From NCBI GenBank assembly GCA_051652645.1, contig JBOFUP010000094.1, positions 1 through 64,000 of the forward strand: a stretch of DNA of 64,000 nt. Reading direction: 5' to 3'. The notes under the pieces were generated by a model. That model searched no databases. It saw only the letters and a program-made list of their open reading frames with translations, and had not been told where the DNA came from. This document shows, piece by piece, positions 25,798 to 34,901 of this stretch. The position numbers and the translations under genes were made by a program. The DNA comes from UBA7332 sp051652645 (GTDB lineage Bacteria > Bacteroidota > Bacteroidia > Bacteroidales > UBA7332). Numbering within the stretch: position 1 is the first letter of the stretch; each line of letters opens with the position of its first letter.

Positions 25798-28700
25798 TTA
25801 AATATTAATTTCGCCACCCAAAGAGCTAAGGAACTTCATCTCTCTTTCTTTCTCAATAGCTTTCTTTCTCTCATCACGTGCGGCAAAGAAGGTGTAAACC
25901 GTCGGAACAACAAGTAGTGTTAAAAGAGTAGAGAAGGTCAATCCTCCGATGATTGCAATACCCATAGGTTGCCATATCTCAGAGCCCTCAGTTGGCATAA
26001 CTGCCATTGGGATCATCCCCAGAATGGTTGTAGCAGTTGTCATCAACACAGGGCGAAGTCGGGACTTACCACCTGAGACAACAGCCGTGAATATATCATC
26101 CCCTCTCTCACGATTAAGGTTGATAAAGTCTACAAGTACAATACCATTCTTCACAACAATACCAACTAGCATGATACCCCCAATTGCTGCAGTAATACCA
26201 AGAGGTGTACCTGTAATCCACAATGCAAGAATAATACCTGTCAATGCAAATGGCAAAGAGAACATGATGATGAAAGGACCTGAAAGTGACTCAAACTGCG
26301 AAGCCATAACAATATATACAAGTATCACAACAAGAGCTAGGAGAAGCCCCATATCACCGAATGACTCTTGTTGGTCTTCGTACGATCCTGCAAGTTTAAG
26401 ACCTATCTCAGCAGGAACATCCATTTTGGCAAGTTCGGCCTTCATACCATCAGCAACCACACTCAAAGGCACCCCCGAGGCAGTAGCCGACACCTTAATT
26501 ATACGCTCTCTATCTTGACGCTCAATCGAAGGTGGAGCTTGACGCTCAAACACTTGACCTAGTTCTCTAAGTCGAATACCATTGTTCTGTGCATCATAGA
26601 TAATTATGTTCTCAATATCCTCTATCGACTTACGGTGCTCCTTACCATAACGAACAACGATATCATACTCATCACCCTCTTCGCGAAACTTAGATGCATA
26701 GAGACCATTAATACGATTCCTTACATATTGAGCAGCCGTAGAGTAATTAATACCGTGTAGGGCTAATTTGCGTCTGTCGAATTCTATCTGATATTCAGGC
26801 TTGAAGTCCTCTCTACTAAGAAGAATATCCTTAGCCCCAGGCACGTTATCCCTAACTCTTGTTGCAAATTCCTCTGCAAAATTGTTAGTTATATCAAAGT
26901 CATAGCCATATATCTCAAGATCTACTGTAGCACCCATACCACCCATACTTCCACCACCGGCAGTGACCTCCGATTTGTGTATCTCAGGGAACTTAAGAAG
27001 GTCTGCACGCATAGAGTCACAAATAGAGAACAAGTCTCTTTCTCTCTCCATGAGAGGAGTCAAACGAATATTGAAATTAATAATATTCTCGCCGTTTGAT
27101 TGCATTACAACGGCAAACATATTATCATCATCAGCAGTACCCACAGTATAGTTTACGACATCAACCTCTGGATATTTATTGCGCCATAGATCGGTTATCT
27201 TAGCTGCTGTGGCTTTTGTTATATCTACGTGAGTACCAGCATCCAGTTTTATTGTTGCCGCCACACGCCCATTGTCCGATTGAGGGAAGAATTCTGTCCC
27301 AATCTGTCCCGAAGCAATAATTGCAAGTGATGAGACAAAGATAGCTATTGAACCAAAGATGGTGATCAACCTATGTCTTAACACCCACTCTAGAGTCTTT
27401 GCATATAAGTTATCAAAAGCGTCAAGCGTCTTCTCGATTGGCCCATATAGTATCATAAACATTTTAGATCTCTCTGGATCTATCTTAAGAAGACGAGAGC
27501 AGAGCATTGGGGTTAGAGTAAGTGCTGCAAGGGTTGAGAATGCTATGATCACGGTTACCATCCATCCAAGTGGCTTAAACATAATTCCAGCCATACCACC
27601 AACCATGGTTAGAGGGAAGAATACGGCGATAACTGTTAATGTAGTAGCTAATACTGCAACACCCACCTCATTCGTAGCATAGATAGCTGCCTGTTTTGGT
27701 GGTGAACCGCGTTCGATGTGTGTGGTTATATTCTCGAGTACAACAATGGCATCATCCACAACCATCCCTATTGCAATAGAAAGAGATGAGAGCGTAATAA
27801 CGTTGATGGTCTCTCCAGCTATCATCAAATAGGCAAATGAGACGATCAAGGATACAGGTATGGTAAGGATAATAATGAAGGTAGCTCTCCAACGTCCAAG
27901 AAAGAATAGTACGACAAGAACAACAAAGAAGAACGCGTAACCAACTGTGCTTGACAGTCCTTTGATACTATTAACAATATTATCTGAGGTATCCATCAAT
28001 ACATTTATCTTCACATCAGGGGGTAGAGTTGATTGTATCTTTGGCAGAGCCTTGTGTATCTCATTGGCAATCTTAACGGAGTTTGCTCCAGACTGCTTCA
28101 TGACCACAATACTAGCCCCTTGAACCCCATTAGTGTATGACTCCTCGATCTTGTCTTGAAGTGTATCGTTGATATCAGCAATGTCGGCAAGTCTAACAAC
28201 TCGGTTAGCATCTGCTAGTACTATCACCTCTTTTAGCTCATCACTATTTACGAATTCACCCTGAACTCTCAGCGAGAAAGCATCCGAACCAATATCTATT
28301 GACCCAGCTGGCATATTAAGGTTTTCAGCTCCAATGATCTGACCTATACGCTCTATGGATAGTTTATATGCTTCCATCTTTTGAGGGTCTAGGTTTACCT
28401 GAACTTGACGCTGAGGGGCTCCCGAAATAGATACCGAACCTACTCCATCTATTCTGTTTATGGCATTGGCTACTCTATCCTCAAGGGTTTTGTATAGAGC
28501 CGGTAGACTCTCTTGAGCTTCTACGGTAAGTATGACTACAGGTATCATACTCGAAGAGAGACGGAAGATTGTAGGTGATGCCGCTCCATCTGGAAGCTGC
28601 GACTTGAATATATCTAGCTTGTCACGTATATCATTCACCGCTAGGTCCAAGTCCGTACCCCACTCATATTCGAGTGTAACGATTGAGAAGTTCTCCTTCG

Positions 28701-28950
28701 AGGTAGATGACATCTTCTTTAGTTTGTCTACCGTATTGAGTCCATCCTCCATTATACGTGTTACGTTGTTCTCCACATCTAGAGCATTAGCTCCGGGGTA
28801 AGAACATATTACCATCATCTGGTTTGAATCGAAGTCTGGATAGAGATCGATAGAAAGTCGTGTTAACGAAAAGAGCCCAAAAATGATTACACCTAAAAAG
28901 ATTAGGATAGTCGTAATGGGTTTTCGCACAGCTGTTGCGTATATACTCAT
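25798..28950 (-). CDS. RND efflux transporter permease
   Basis: Inner-membrane proton-driven pump, 1050 residues, trimeric in the family. It has the twelve-span RND layout with two large periplasmic loops. N-terminus RKPITTILIFLGVIIFGLFSL, TM4 proton-relay aspartates in AIGMVVDDAIVVLENI, the TM6 region SRLLKIDPERSK, and C-terminal FALTGIILALWITGTPLGITA and IGGIMLVGIVVKNGIVLVDFI. It fits the HAE1/AcrB-like group common in Bacteroidota, with probable lipophilic drug or bile-acid substrates (inference). Encoded between the fusion protein (36 bp upstream) and a PII-like protein. Confidence 0.93.
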   Translation of the reverse strand: MSIYATAVRKPITTILIFLGVIIFGLFSLTRLSIDLYPDFDSNQMMVICSYPGANALDVENNVTRIMEDGLNTVDKLKKMSSTSKENFSIVTLEYEWGTDLDLAVNDIRDKLDIFKSQLPDGAASPTIFRLSSSMIPVVILTVEAQESLPALYKTLEDRVANAINRIDGVGSVSISGAPQRQVQVNLDPQKMEAYKLSIERIGQIIGAENLNMPAGSIDIGSDAFSLRVQGEFVNSDELKEVIVLADANRVVRLADIADINDTLQDKIEESYTNGVQGASIVVMKQSGANSVKIANEIHKALPKIQSTLPPDVKINVLMDTSDNIVNSIKGLSSTVGYAFFFVVLVVLFFLGRWRATFIIILTIPVSLIVSFAYLMIAGETINVITLSSLSIAIGMVVDDAIVVLENITTHIERGSPPKQAAIYATNEVGVAVLATTLTVIAVFFPLTMVGGMAGIMFKPLGWMVTVIIAFSTLAALTLTPMLCSRLLKIDPERSKMFMILYGPIEKTLDAFDNLYAKTLEWVLRHRLITIFGSIAIFVSSLAIIASGQIGTEFFPQSDNGRVAATIKLDAGTHVDITKATAAKITDLWRNKYPEVDVVNYTVGTADDDNMFAVVMQSNGENIINFNIRLTPLMERERDLFSICDSMRADLLKFPEIHKSEVTAGGGSMGGMGATVDLEIYGYDFDITNNFAEEFATRVRDNVPGAKDILLSREDFKPEYQIEFDRRKLALHGINYSTAAQYVRNRINGLYASKFREEGDEYDIVVRYGKEHRKSIEDIENIIIYDAQNNGIRLRELGQVFERQAPPSIERQDRERIIKVSATASGVPLSVVADGMKAELAKMDVPAEIGLKLAGSYEDQQESFGDMGLLLALVVILVYIVMASQFESLSGPFIIMFSLPFALTGIILALWITGTPLGITAAIGGIMLVGIVVKNGIVLVDFINLNRERGDDIFTAVVSGGKSRLRPVLMTTATTILGMIPMAVMPTEGSEIWQPMGIAIIGGLTFSTLLTLLVVPTVYTFFAARDERKKAIEKEREMKFLSSLGGEINI

Positions 28951-28986
28951 AATAGTTATTATTGTGTCTGTTTCTGTTACTCTCTA

Positions 28987-29994
28987 TTACTTTTTGATTT
29001 CAATCAATGAACCATTAACAAGTTTTGTTGCGCCATTGGTTATCACTTGTTCGCCTGGTTCAACACCTGAGATAATCTCATATTGGTTACCAAGACGACG
29101 TCCAATAGTAACAGAACGATATACGGCTTTACCTGCATCTACAACAAAAACGTATCTCTCGTTTGATCCACTCTGCTTGCGCACTGCTCTATCTGATAGC
29201 ACCACACGCTCTATGCTCTCTGTTGATAACTCAAGAGAGCCGTACATACCTGGTCGAACACGACGATCTGCATTTGGAAGTAACACCTCAACAGCGAAAG
29301 TACGAGTAGAAGCATCGATGGTTGGATAGATAAGATTGACTTTGCCGATAAAATTCTCATCGCCAAACACGTTAACTTTAATATTAACACTCATTCCTTT
29401 TCTAACTTGAGTATACAGCTGTTCCGGCACGTTAATCATCAGCTTTACTGGTTGTATCTGCATTACAGTCAATATAGGCTGTTGTGAGCTGTATAGATCC
29501 CCATCATCATAGTTACGAGCTGTCACTATACCATCAATTGGGGCTAAAAGTTCAGTGTTCTCAACTAGTTGAGTGTATAGCTCTTTTGCCATATCGTATT
29601 GTGTCTGTATCTGATCTAATTGTTGCTTTGAAGCACCACCCACGGCAAATAACTCCTTCATACGCGTATATTCTATCTCAAGATTGTCAAGTTGTGACTT
29701 CTGCTGAGAAAGAGATGCTGCATCCATCTGAGCTAGTTTCTGCCCTTTTCTTACGTTGTCACCCACCTCAACAAAGATAGAGCGAATACGTCCTGGCTGC
29801 TGAGGGGCAATAGAGTTGCGCTTAAAGGGTTCAACAGTAGTTGTGAAGTTATAACTTTGATCAACCATTTCAGATGTAGCTTGCATAACATTTACTGGAT
29901 AAACAAGCTCTTTGGCCTCTGTTGTCTCTTGTTTAGAACCACAAGATGCTAGAAGTAGCATCATAGCGATTGGAAGTAATTTCACTCTCTTCAT
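28987..29994 (-). CDS. RND efflux periplasmic adaptor (lipoprotein)
   Basis: Membrane fusion protein of 335 residues linking the pump to the outer membrane channel. Lipobox LLLASC at residues about 13-18. It then shows the barrel-sandwich hybrid (NSIAPQQPGRIRSIFVEVGDNVRKGQKLAQMD), a short alpha-hairpin (about 95-145) with the second half-motif LLAPIDGIVTARNYDDGD, and a beta-barrel plus membrane-proximal domain (VRPGMYGSLEL, ISGVEPGEQVITNGATKLVNGS). Placed between the TolC-like gene and the pump, 32-36 bp from each. Confidence 0.92.
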   Translation of the reverse strand: MKRVKLLPIAMMLLLASCGSKQETTEAKELVYPVNVMQATSEMVDQSYNFTTTVEPFKRNSIAPQQPGRIRSIFVEVGDNVRKGQKLAQMDAASLSQQKSQLDNLEIEYTRMKELFAVGGASKQQLDQIQTQYDMAKELYTQLVENTELLAPIDGIVTARNYDDGDLYSSQQPILTVMQIQPVKLMINVPEQLYTQVRKGMSVNIKVNVFGDENFIGKVNLIYPTIDASTRTFAVEVLLPNADRRVRPGMYGSLELSTESIERVVLSDRAVRKQSGSNERYVFVVDAGKAVYRSVTIGRRLGNQYEIISGVEPGEQVITNGATKLVNGSLIEIKK

Positions 29995-30026
29995 TATAAT
30001 TTGTTTGATTTGATTCGATTAATGGT

Positions 30027-31373
30027 TTATTTGTTTGTCTGGTTAGTTTGGTAATCTTGTAGATTAAATGTTCCCGTAAGATTCTCTAAAGCTGATTTGG
30101 CACTCAAATATTCATACAAAGCTTGATTGAATGTTAGTTCAGATTGTAGCAAGGCTACCTCAGCATCGTTTAATTCTATAAATGTACCCATTCCTGTGTC
30201 ATACCTCTTTCGAGCAATATCAACACCCTTCTGTGCCATCTCTACACTACCCTCTGCACTTTTAACCTGCTTTATTGAACGATTTACTTGATCTCTAGCG
30301 CTACGCAATTGTGTCTTCAAATTGCGCTCTACATCTAATCTTTGAAGTTCTAAAGTGGAGATACCTACGCGAGTCTGTTTTGCTTTGTAGTATCTGCTAC
30401 CACCGTCGAAGATAGGGATTGATAGAGTAACGCCAATGGTAGAGAATGGAAACCAGTTATAACTTTTGAAGTTAAAAGAGTTATCCATAGCCATTTGACT
30501 ATATGATAAGCTGGCTGCCAATGTGGGGATATGTGCATAGTGTTGCATCTTGAGTGTCTTCTGAAGAATGCTCTTTTGAATATCTAGTTGGCGAAGTGTG
30601 GTATTGTTGCTCAGCGTGTCTTGCGTTTGATCAATAGCATCAGCGTACATATGGGCAGTTGCTCCAGAGAGGCTCTCAAGAAGTGTAACCTGCTGATCCT
30701 CTAGACCAAGAAGTGTGATCAATCTTAGTTTAGAAAGCTCAACACCGCTTTCTGCTTGAAAGAGATTTGGCTCTAGATTCTTCACTTGCACTTGAGCTCT
30801 TATCCAATCATATTCAGAGACAACACCCTGCTGGAATCTCAGGCGAGTCATCTCGGCGTTGGCCTCTGCTTGTTGATAGTTTTTAGTCAAGGCATCTAGG
30901 CTCTCCTCTGCTAAAAGAACAGAGTAGTAAGCATCCTTAACTGCTTGTGCTAGGTTTATTCCACTTTCTCTGGCCAACTCTTTAGCATTCTCAATGTCGA
31001 GAGATGTAATCTGAATGCTTTTCCAAAGTGTAGGTGCTACTAATGGAAGTGAAATATTAAATCCTGCCGTATATTGATTGGAGGTACCCACCTCTACACC
31101 ACCAGAGGGGTCATCTCCAAATACAAACTTCTGCTTCTTAAGCGTTCTGGAGTATTGAAGTGATCCTGAGATTGAGGGATACAGTGCAGACTGTGCCTCT
31201 CTACGGGCAAAACCTTTGGAGACAATCTGCTGATTAGCAATCTCAATAGTTGGGCTCTCGGTTAGTGCTATTCGAAGAGCATCTTCGAGAGTTAGCTTTA
31301 GCCCCTCCTGAGCTGAGGCAGTGACTGCAAGAGTCATAAATGCTGCTAGAGAGACAATTTGTTTAATATTCAT
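30027..31373 (-). CDS. TolC family outer membrane efflux protein
   Basis: Outer-membrane channel of 448 residues with a signal peptide (about 1-21, ending AVTASA) and no lipobox. It has the two OEP repeats of long amphipathic helices: AREAQSALYPSISGSLQYS, then NAEMTRLRFQQGVVSEYDWI in the first half, and GVDIARKRYDTGMGTFIELNDAEVALL near the C-terminus, the conserved 'Y-x-x-G' turn. First structural gene after tetR (25-bp gap). Confidence 0.92.
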   Translation of the reverse strand: MNIKQIVSLAAFMTLAVTASAQEGLKLTLEDALRIALTESPTIEIANQQIVSKGFARREAQSALYPSISGSLQYSRTLKKQKFVFGDDPSGGVEVGTSNQYTAGFNISLPLVAPTLWKSIQITSLDIENAKELARESGINLAQAVKDAYYSVLLAEESLDALTKNYQQAEANAEMTRLRFQQGVVSEYDWIRAQVQVKNLEPNLFQAESGVELSKLRLITLLGLEDQQVTLLESLSGATAHMYADAIDQTQDTLSNNTTLRQLDIQKSILQKTLKMQHYAHIPTLAASLSYSQMAMDNSFNFKSYNWFPFSTIGVTLSIPIFDGGSRYYKAKQTRVGISTLELQRLDVERNLKTQLRSARDQVNRSIKQVKSAEGSVEMAQKGVDIARKRYDTGMGTFIELNDAEVALLQSELTFNQALYEYLSAKSALENLTGTFNLQDYQTNQTNK

Positions 31374-31398
31374 GCCTATTTGATTAATATAGTGTTAT

Positions 31399-32016
31399 TT
31401 ATTTGTTCTGTTTAACTCTCTTTTGGCAAAACTCTTCAATAAGCTCTAAGCCTTTTGGTGTGGATATACCTCTTAGAAATATTAGAATCATTTGTTCGAA
31501 ATACTCAATAATATTGAATTTTGTTATCTCTGGAGTATCTGAAAACCAGAAATTTTCCACTTGAATATCTACTAAACGAATAGATAGCTCTACATTTATG
31601 TCTTCTCTGATAATTCCTTGTTCTTGACCTCGTAGGATTGTATTTACTAGATCTTTGGTATGCCTATCCTTAGATTTATTATGAATCTCAAATACTCGAG
31701 GATGGTACCTCTTCATATCTCTAATAAAGTTACGATTGAAGTCCTTCATCTCACCAGACACATGGTCTAGAAATGCAAAGAAAAACTCGATTACACTTGG
31801 CGAGGTTCCAATGAATCTATTTTGTTCTTTAGATTTGCATTCATCCAAGGCCAAAACACAATCCATTACAAGAGCCTCTTTATCCGCAAAAATTTCATAG
31901 AGCGTTCGTTTGGATATACCAACCGCTCGAGCAATATCATCCATCGTTACACTCTTTATCCCGTTGAGTGAATAGAGTTTGAAGGACTCTGCCAATATTC
32001 TTTCCTTTAATTCCAT
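31399..32016 (-). CDS. TetR family repressor of the efflux operon
   Basis: 205-residue regulator. The N-terminal helix-turn-helix is clear (KERILAESFKLYSLNG, SVTMDDIARAVGISKRTLYEIFADKEALV, residues about 4-50); the C-terminal ligand domain is divergent, as usual in the family. It is the first gene of the operon tetR-tolC-adaptor-pump-PII-like, which implies autoregulation. An inverted repeat AAAACTTT-N10-AAAGTTTT overlaps the -33 element of its promoter and is a candidate operator. Confidence 0.9.
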   Translation of the reverse strand: MELKERILAESFKLYSLNGIKSVTMDDIARAVGISKRTLYEIFADKEALVMDCVLALDECKSKEQNRFIGTSPSVIEFFFAFLDHVSGEMKDFNRNFIRDMKRYHPRVFEIHNKSKDRHTKDLVNTILRGQEQGIIREDINVELSIRLVDIQVENFWFSDTPEITKFNIIEYFEQMILIFLRGISTPKGLELIEEFCQKRVKQNK

Positions 32017-32042
32017 ATAGATTTATAATGTCTTTTCGTGTG

Positions 32043-32080
32043 CAAAGATGACTGAAAACTTTAGAAACACCAAAAGTTTT
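32043..32080 (-). promoter_or_regulatory. promoter and candidate TetR operator
   Basis: Minus strand TTTG (32074-32071), 20-bp spacer, CATCTTTG (32050-32043), one base off the consensus. The inverted repeat AAAACTTT (32055-32062) / AAAGTTTT (32073-32080) covers the -33 element and spacer. The leader would be about 20 nt. Confidence 0.55.
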
Positions 32081-32169
32081 ACTGTTTTTTTATCTGCTTC
32101 ACACAGTTCATCCTCAAACAAAAAGAAAGAAATAATGATTCTTATGTATGAACTCATAAATAGTAGTTA

Positions 32170-32177
32170 TATATTTG
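32170..32177 (+). promoter_or_regulatory. -7 box immediately before thyA
   Basis: TATATTTG ends 5 bp before the thyA ATG, so the transcript would start at or next to the start codon. Confidence 0.45.
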
Positions 32178-32182
32178 TAGCT

Positions 32183-32977
32183 ATGAGACAGTATAAAGAG
32201 CTGCTGAATCACGTACTTCAGCAAGGAGCACACAAAGAGGATAGAACCGGAACGGGAACAATAAGCACTTTTGGATATCAAATGCGCTTTGATTTATCAC
32301 AAGGTTTCCCTCTCTTGACGACAAAAAAGATACACCTAAAATCGGTGATTCATGAACTACTTTGGTTTATAAAAGGTAGTACAAACGTTGATTATCTACA
32401 GGAAAATGGAGTTAGAATTTGGAATGAGTGGGCAGATGAGAATGGTGAGCTTGGTCCAGTTTATGGAGCTCAATGGCGTTCGTGGCGTGACTATCAGGGT
32501 GGATCGATAGACCAATTGAGCGATGCCATCAAGACCATTAAGGAGAATCCGGACTCTCGACGCATCATAGTGAGTGCGTGGAATGTGGCTGATATACCCA
32601 ATATGAAACTTCCACCTTGCCATGCCTTCTTTCAGTTCTATGTTGCAAATGGGAAATTGAGCTTGCAGCTATATCAACGAAGTGCTGATATATTCCTTGG
32701 AGTACCATTCAATATTGCATCATATGCTCTGCTTCTTATGATGGTAGCTCAAGTCACTGGCTTAGAAGCCGGGGAGTTCATACATACTCTAGGTGATGCA
32801 CATATATATACTAATCATCTAGAACAGGTCAAATTACAACTTTCAAGGGATGAGAGACCTCTACCTAAGATGTTAATCAACCCTGAGATAAACGATATAT
32901 TCAAGTTTACTTACGATGACTTCACTCTTGAGTCATACGATCCACACCCTCATATAAAGGGCGTTGTGGCTGTATAA
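32183..32977 (+). CDS. thyA: thymidylate synthase
   Basis: Makes dTMP from dUMP with methylene-tetrahydrofolate. The 264-residue product has the exact E. coli ThyA length from this start: MRQYKELLNHVLQQG, DRTGTGTISTFG, DSRRIIVSAWN, the nucleophile C146 in LPPCHAFFQFYV, and QRSADIFLGVPFNIASYALL. The frame is open 45 codons further upstream, but that stretch is not ThyA-like. folA follows 36 bp later, regenerating the folate used. Confidence 0.97.
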   Translation: MRQYKELLNHVLQQGAHKEDRTGTGTISTFGYQMRFDLSQGFPLLTTKKIHLKSVIHELLWFIKGSTNVDYLQENGVRIWNEWADENGELGPVYGAQWRSWRDYQGGSIDQLSDAIKTIKENPDSRRIIVSAWNVADIPNMKLPPCHAFFQFYVANGKLSLQLYQRSADIFLGVPFNIASYALLLMMVAQVTGLEAGEFIHTLGDAHIYTNHLEQVKLQLSRDERPLPKMLINPEINDIFKFTYDDFTLESYDPHPHIKGVVAV

Positions 32978-33013
32978 AGAGCCTAAATTAACAACCTAAT
33001 ATTATTATTAGCT

Positions 33014-33511
33014 ATGCAGAATGTATCAATAATTGCAGCAGTTGCACAAAACAGAGCAATAGGCAAAGACAATGATCTTCTTTGGAGATTACCAGAAGAC
33101 ATGAAGAGATTCAAAGAGCTAACCATGGGAAACACTATCGTTATGGGTAGAAGGACATTTGAATCACTCCCAAAAGGAGCACTTCCAAATAGAAAAAATA
33201 TTGTTCTTACATCAATGCCTGAGGCTATATGCTCAGAAGCCTTTGTTTGCTCATCTTGGGAAGAGCTGACAGAGTTAACTCAAACAGATAAAAATGTATT
33301 TATAATTGGTGGATCTTCAGTATATGAAGATGCTCTTAAGATTGCTAATAGAATCTATATTACTTATGTAGATGCTACTTTCGAAAATGCAGATGTATTT
33401 TTCCCAGAACTAAACCTCGAAGAGTGGGAAGAGGTTAGACGAGAACATCACAATGCAGACGAAAAGCACGCCTACTCTTTTACTTTCGTAGACTATGTTA
33501 GAAAGGCTTGA
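33014..33511 (+). CDS. folA: dihydrofolate reductase
   Basis: NADPH-dependent reductase of 165 residues recycling the dihydrofolate produced by ThyA; target of trimethoprim-type inhibitors. Motifs: IIAAVAQNRAIGKDNDLLWRLPEDMKRFKELT (start of the fold and the substrate-binding acidic residue E/D near 28), NTIVMGRRTFESLPKG, and NVFIIGGSSVYEDAL. The last 17 bases overlap the next gene in another frame. Confidence 0.96.
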   Translation: MQNVSIIAAVAQNRAIGKDNDLLWRLPEDMKRFKELTMGNTIVMGRRTFESLPKGALPNRKNIVLTSMPEAICSEAFVCSSWEELTELTQTDKNVFIIGGSSVYEDALKIANRIYITYVDATFENADVFFPELNLEEWEEVRREHHNADEKHAYSFTFVDYVRKA

Positions 33512-34901
33512 TAGATTTATCAATAAAAACACCCTGTTACTATTACTGATATCTTTAGTAATAGTAACAGGGTGTTCAAATTCCCAGCCAAAGGCTCAAG
33601 ATGATGAGCCGTATGACTTGGAGCAGATATTGCAAAGTGGTGAGTTAAGAGTTCTTACTCTATACAGCTCAACCTCATACTTTAACTATAGAGGTGAGGA
33701 GATGGGATATGAGTATGAGCTTGCTAAGGAATTTGCTAGCTCACTCGGGGTTGATATAAAGGTTGTCGTAGCAGAAAATGTCACTCGTCTCAAAGAGATG
33801 CTCATAGCAGGCGAGGGTGACCTTATTGCATATACTATACCTGTCACACAGTCTGACACATCACATATGATATTCTGTGGTCGTAAGACAGAGAATTTCC
33901 AAGTGTTGGTGCAAAGAATTGAACGACGTAAGAAAGAGATAAATGACGTAACGGACCTTATTGGGAAAGAGGTCAATATACTAAAAGGCAGCAGATATGA
34001 GGAGAGACTAATTAATCTCAATAGCGAACTCGGTGGTGGTATAGATATTATACATATTGATCAAGACACAATCACCACTGAAGATCTAATTGAGATGGTA
34101 TCAATGGGACGTATTGATTTCACAGTTGCTGACAGCGAAATTGCTCAGCTGAATAAGACCTATTTTAACAATATTGATGTTTCTCTAAAGATAAGTTTCC
34201 CCCAGAGGCTATCGTGGGCAACAAGAGAGACACCTAAACTAGCAAAAGCTCTCGACGAATGGTTTGAAAATAAACAGATAAGCTCCAAGAATCAGAAAAT
34301 AGCAAAGAGATATTTTGAGAATAGTAAGAGGTCTCCTCAAGGACACATTCTTGATCTTAAAGCAAACAAAATATCTGGGATTGATCACCTTTTTAAGAGA
34401 TACTCTGAATCAAGCAAGTTTGATTGGAAACTACTTGCTGCTATAGCTTATAAGGAGAGTGGTTTTGACTCAACTGTTGTCTCTTGGGCTGGGGCTATAG
34501 GTGTGATGCAAATAATGCCTTCAACTGGAAGAGCAATGAAAGCAAACCCCAAGGAGCTGCATAAAAACAGTGTAAATATTAAAACCTCAATAAAGGTACT
34601 TACCTCAATAGACAAGAGCCTTTCAAAGGTAAAAGATCCGACACAGAGACTAAAGCTAACCCTTGCTGCTTACAATGCTGGAATAGGCCATCTAAAAGAT
34701 GCACAAGCCCTAGCTGAAAAGTATGGTCATGACCCTCATAAATATGACAATAGCGTCGAAGAGTACCTTTTGCTAAAGAGGCTTCCTGAATACTACTCTG
34801 ACCCTGTGTGTAGATCTGGTTACCTGAGAGGGAATGAGACACATAAATACGTAAAGGAGGTGTTCGAACAATTCCAACTATACAAGAGTAAGATAAAATG
34901 A
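33495..34901 (+). CDS. mltF: membrane-bound lytic murein transglycosylase F-like lipoprotein
   Basis: Cleaves peptidoglycan to anhydro-muropeptides. The 468-residue protein has a lipoprotein signal (LLLLLISLVIVTGC, cysteine near residue 27), an N-terminal solute-binding-protein-like domain (about 40-270, LRVLTLYSSTSYFNYRGEEMGYEYEL), and a C-terminal SLT domain with the catalytic glutamate in AAIAYKESGFDSTVVS and the AIGVMQIMPSTG and LTLAAYNAGIGH motifs, the MltF arrangement. It overlaps folA by 17 bp and ogt by 4 bp. A 20-bp perfect hairpin (33528-33576) lies within its signal-peptide codons. Confidence 0.92.
   Translation: MLERLDRFINKNTLLLLLISLVIVTGCSNSQPKAQDDEPYDLEQILQSGELRVLTLYSSTSYFNYRGEEMGYEYELAKEFASSLGVDIKVVVAENVTRLKEMLIAGEGDLIAYTIPVTQSDTSHMIFCGRKTENFQVLVQRIERRKKEINDVTDLIGKEVNILKGSRYEERLINLNSELGGGIDIIHIDQDTITTEDLIEMVSMGRIDFTVADSEIAQLNKTYFNNIDVSLKISFPQRLSWATRETPKLAKALDEWFENKQISSKNQKIAKRYFENSKRSPQGHILDLKANKISGIDHLFKRYSESSKFDWKLLAAIAYKESGFDSTVVSWAGAIGVMQIMPSTGRAMKANPKELHKNSVNIKTSIKVLTSIDKSLSKVKDPTQRLKLTLAAYNAGIGHLKDAQALAEKYGHDPHKYDNSVEEYLLLKRLPEYYSDPVCRSGYLRGNETHKYVKEVFEQFQLYKSKIK
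33528..33576 (+). repeat. 20-bp perfect hairpin inside mltF signal-peptide codons
   Basis: Arms 33528-33547 and 33557-33576 are exact reverse complements with a 9-nt loop. It starts 16 bp after the folA stop codon and 33 bp after the mltF start. It looks like the intergenic terminators of this genome but lacks a T-run. Confidence 0.8.

Noticed and set aside
25949..26518. 189-codon plus-strand frame inside the first RND pump gene
   Set aside because: Antisense shadow of a conserved gene; no recognisable domain and no promoter box.
32048..32182. 45-codon upstream extension of thymidylate synthase
   Set aside because: Ser/Lys-rich, not ThyA-like; it lies in the divergent tetR promoter region and upstream of the thyA -7 box.
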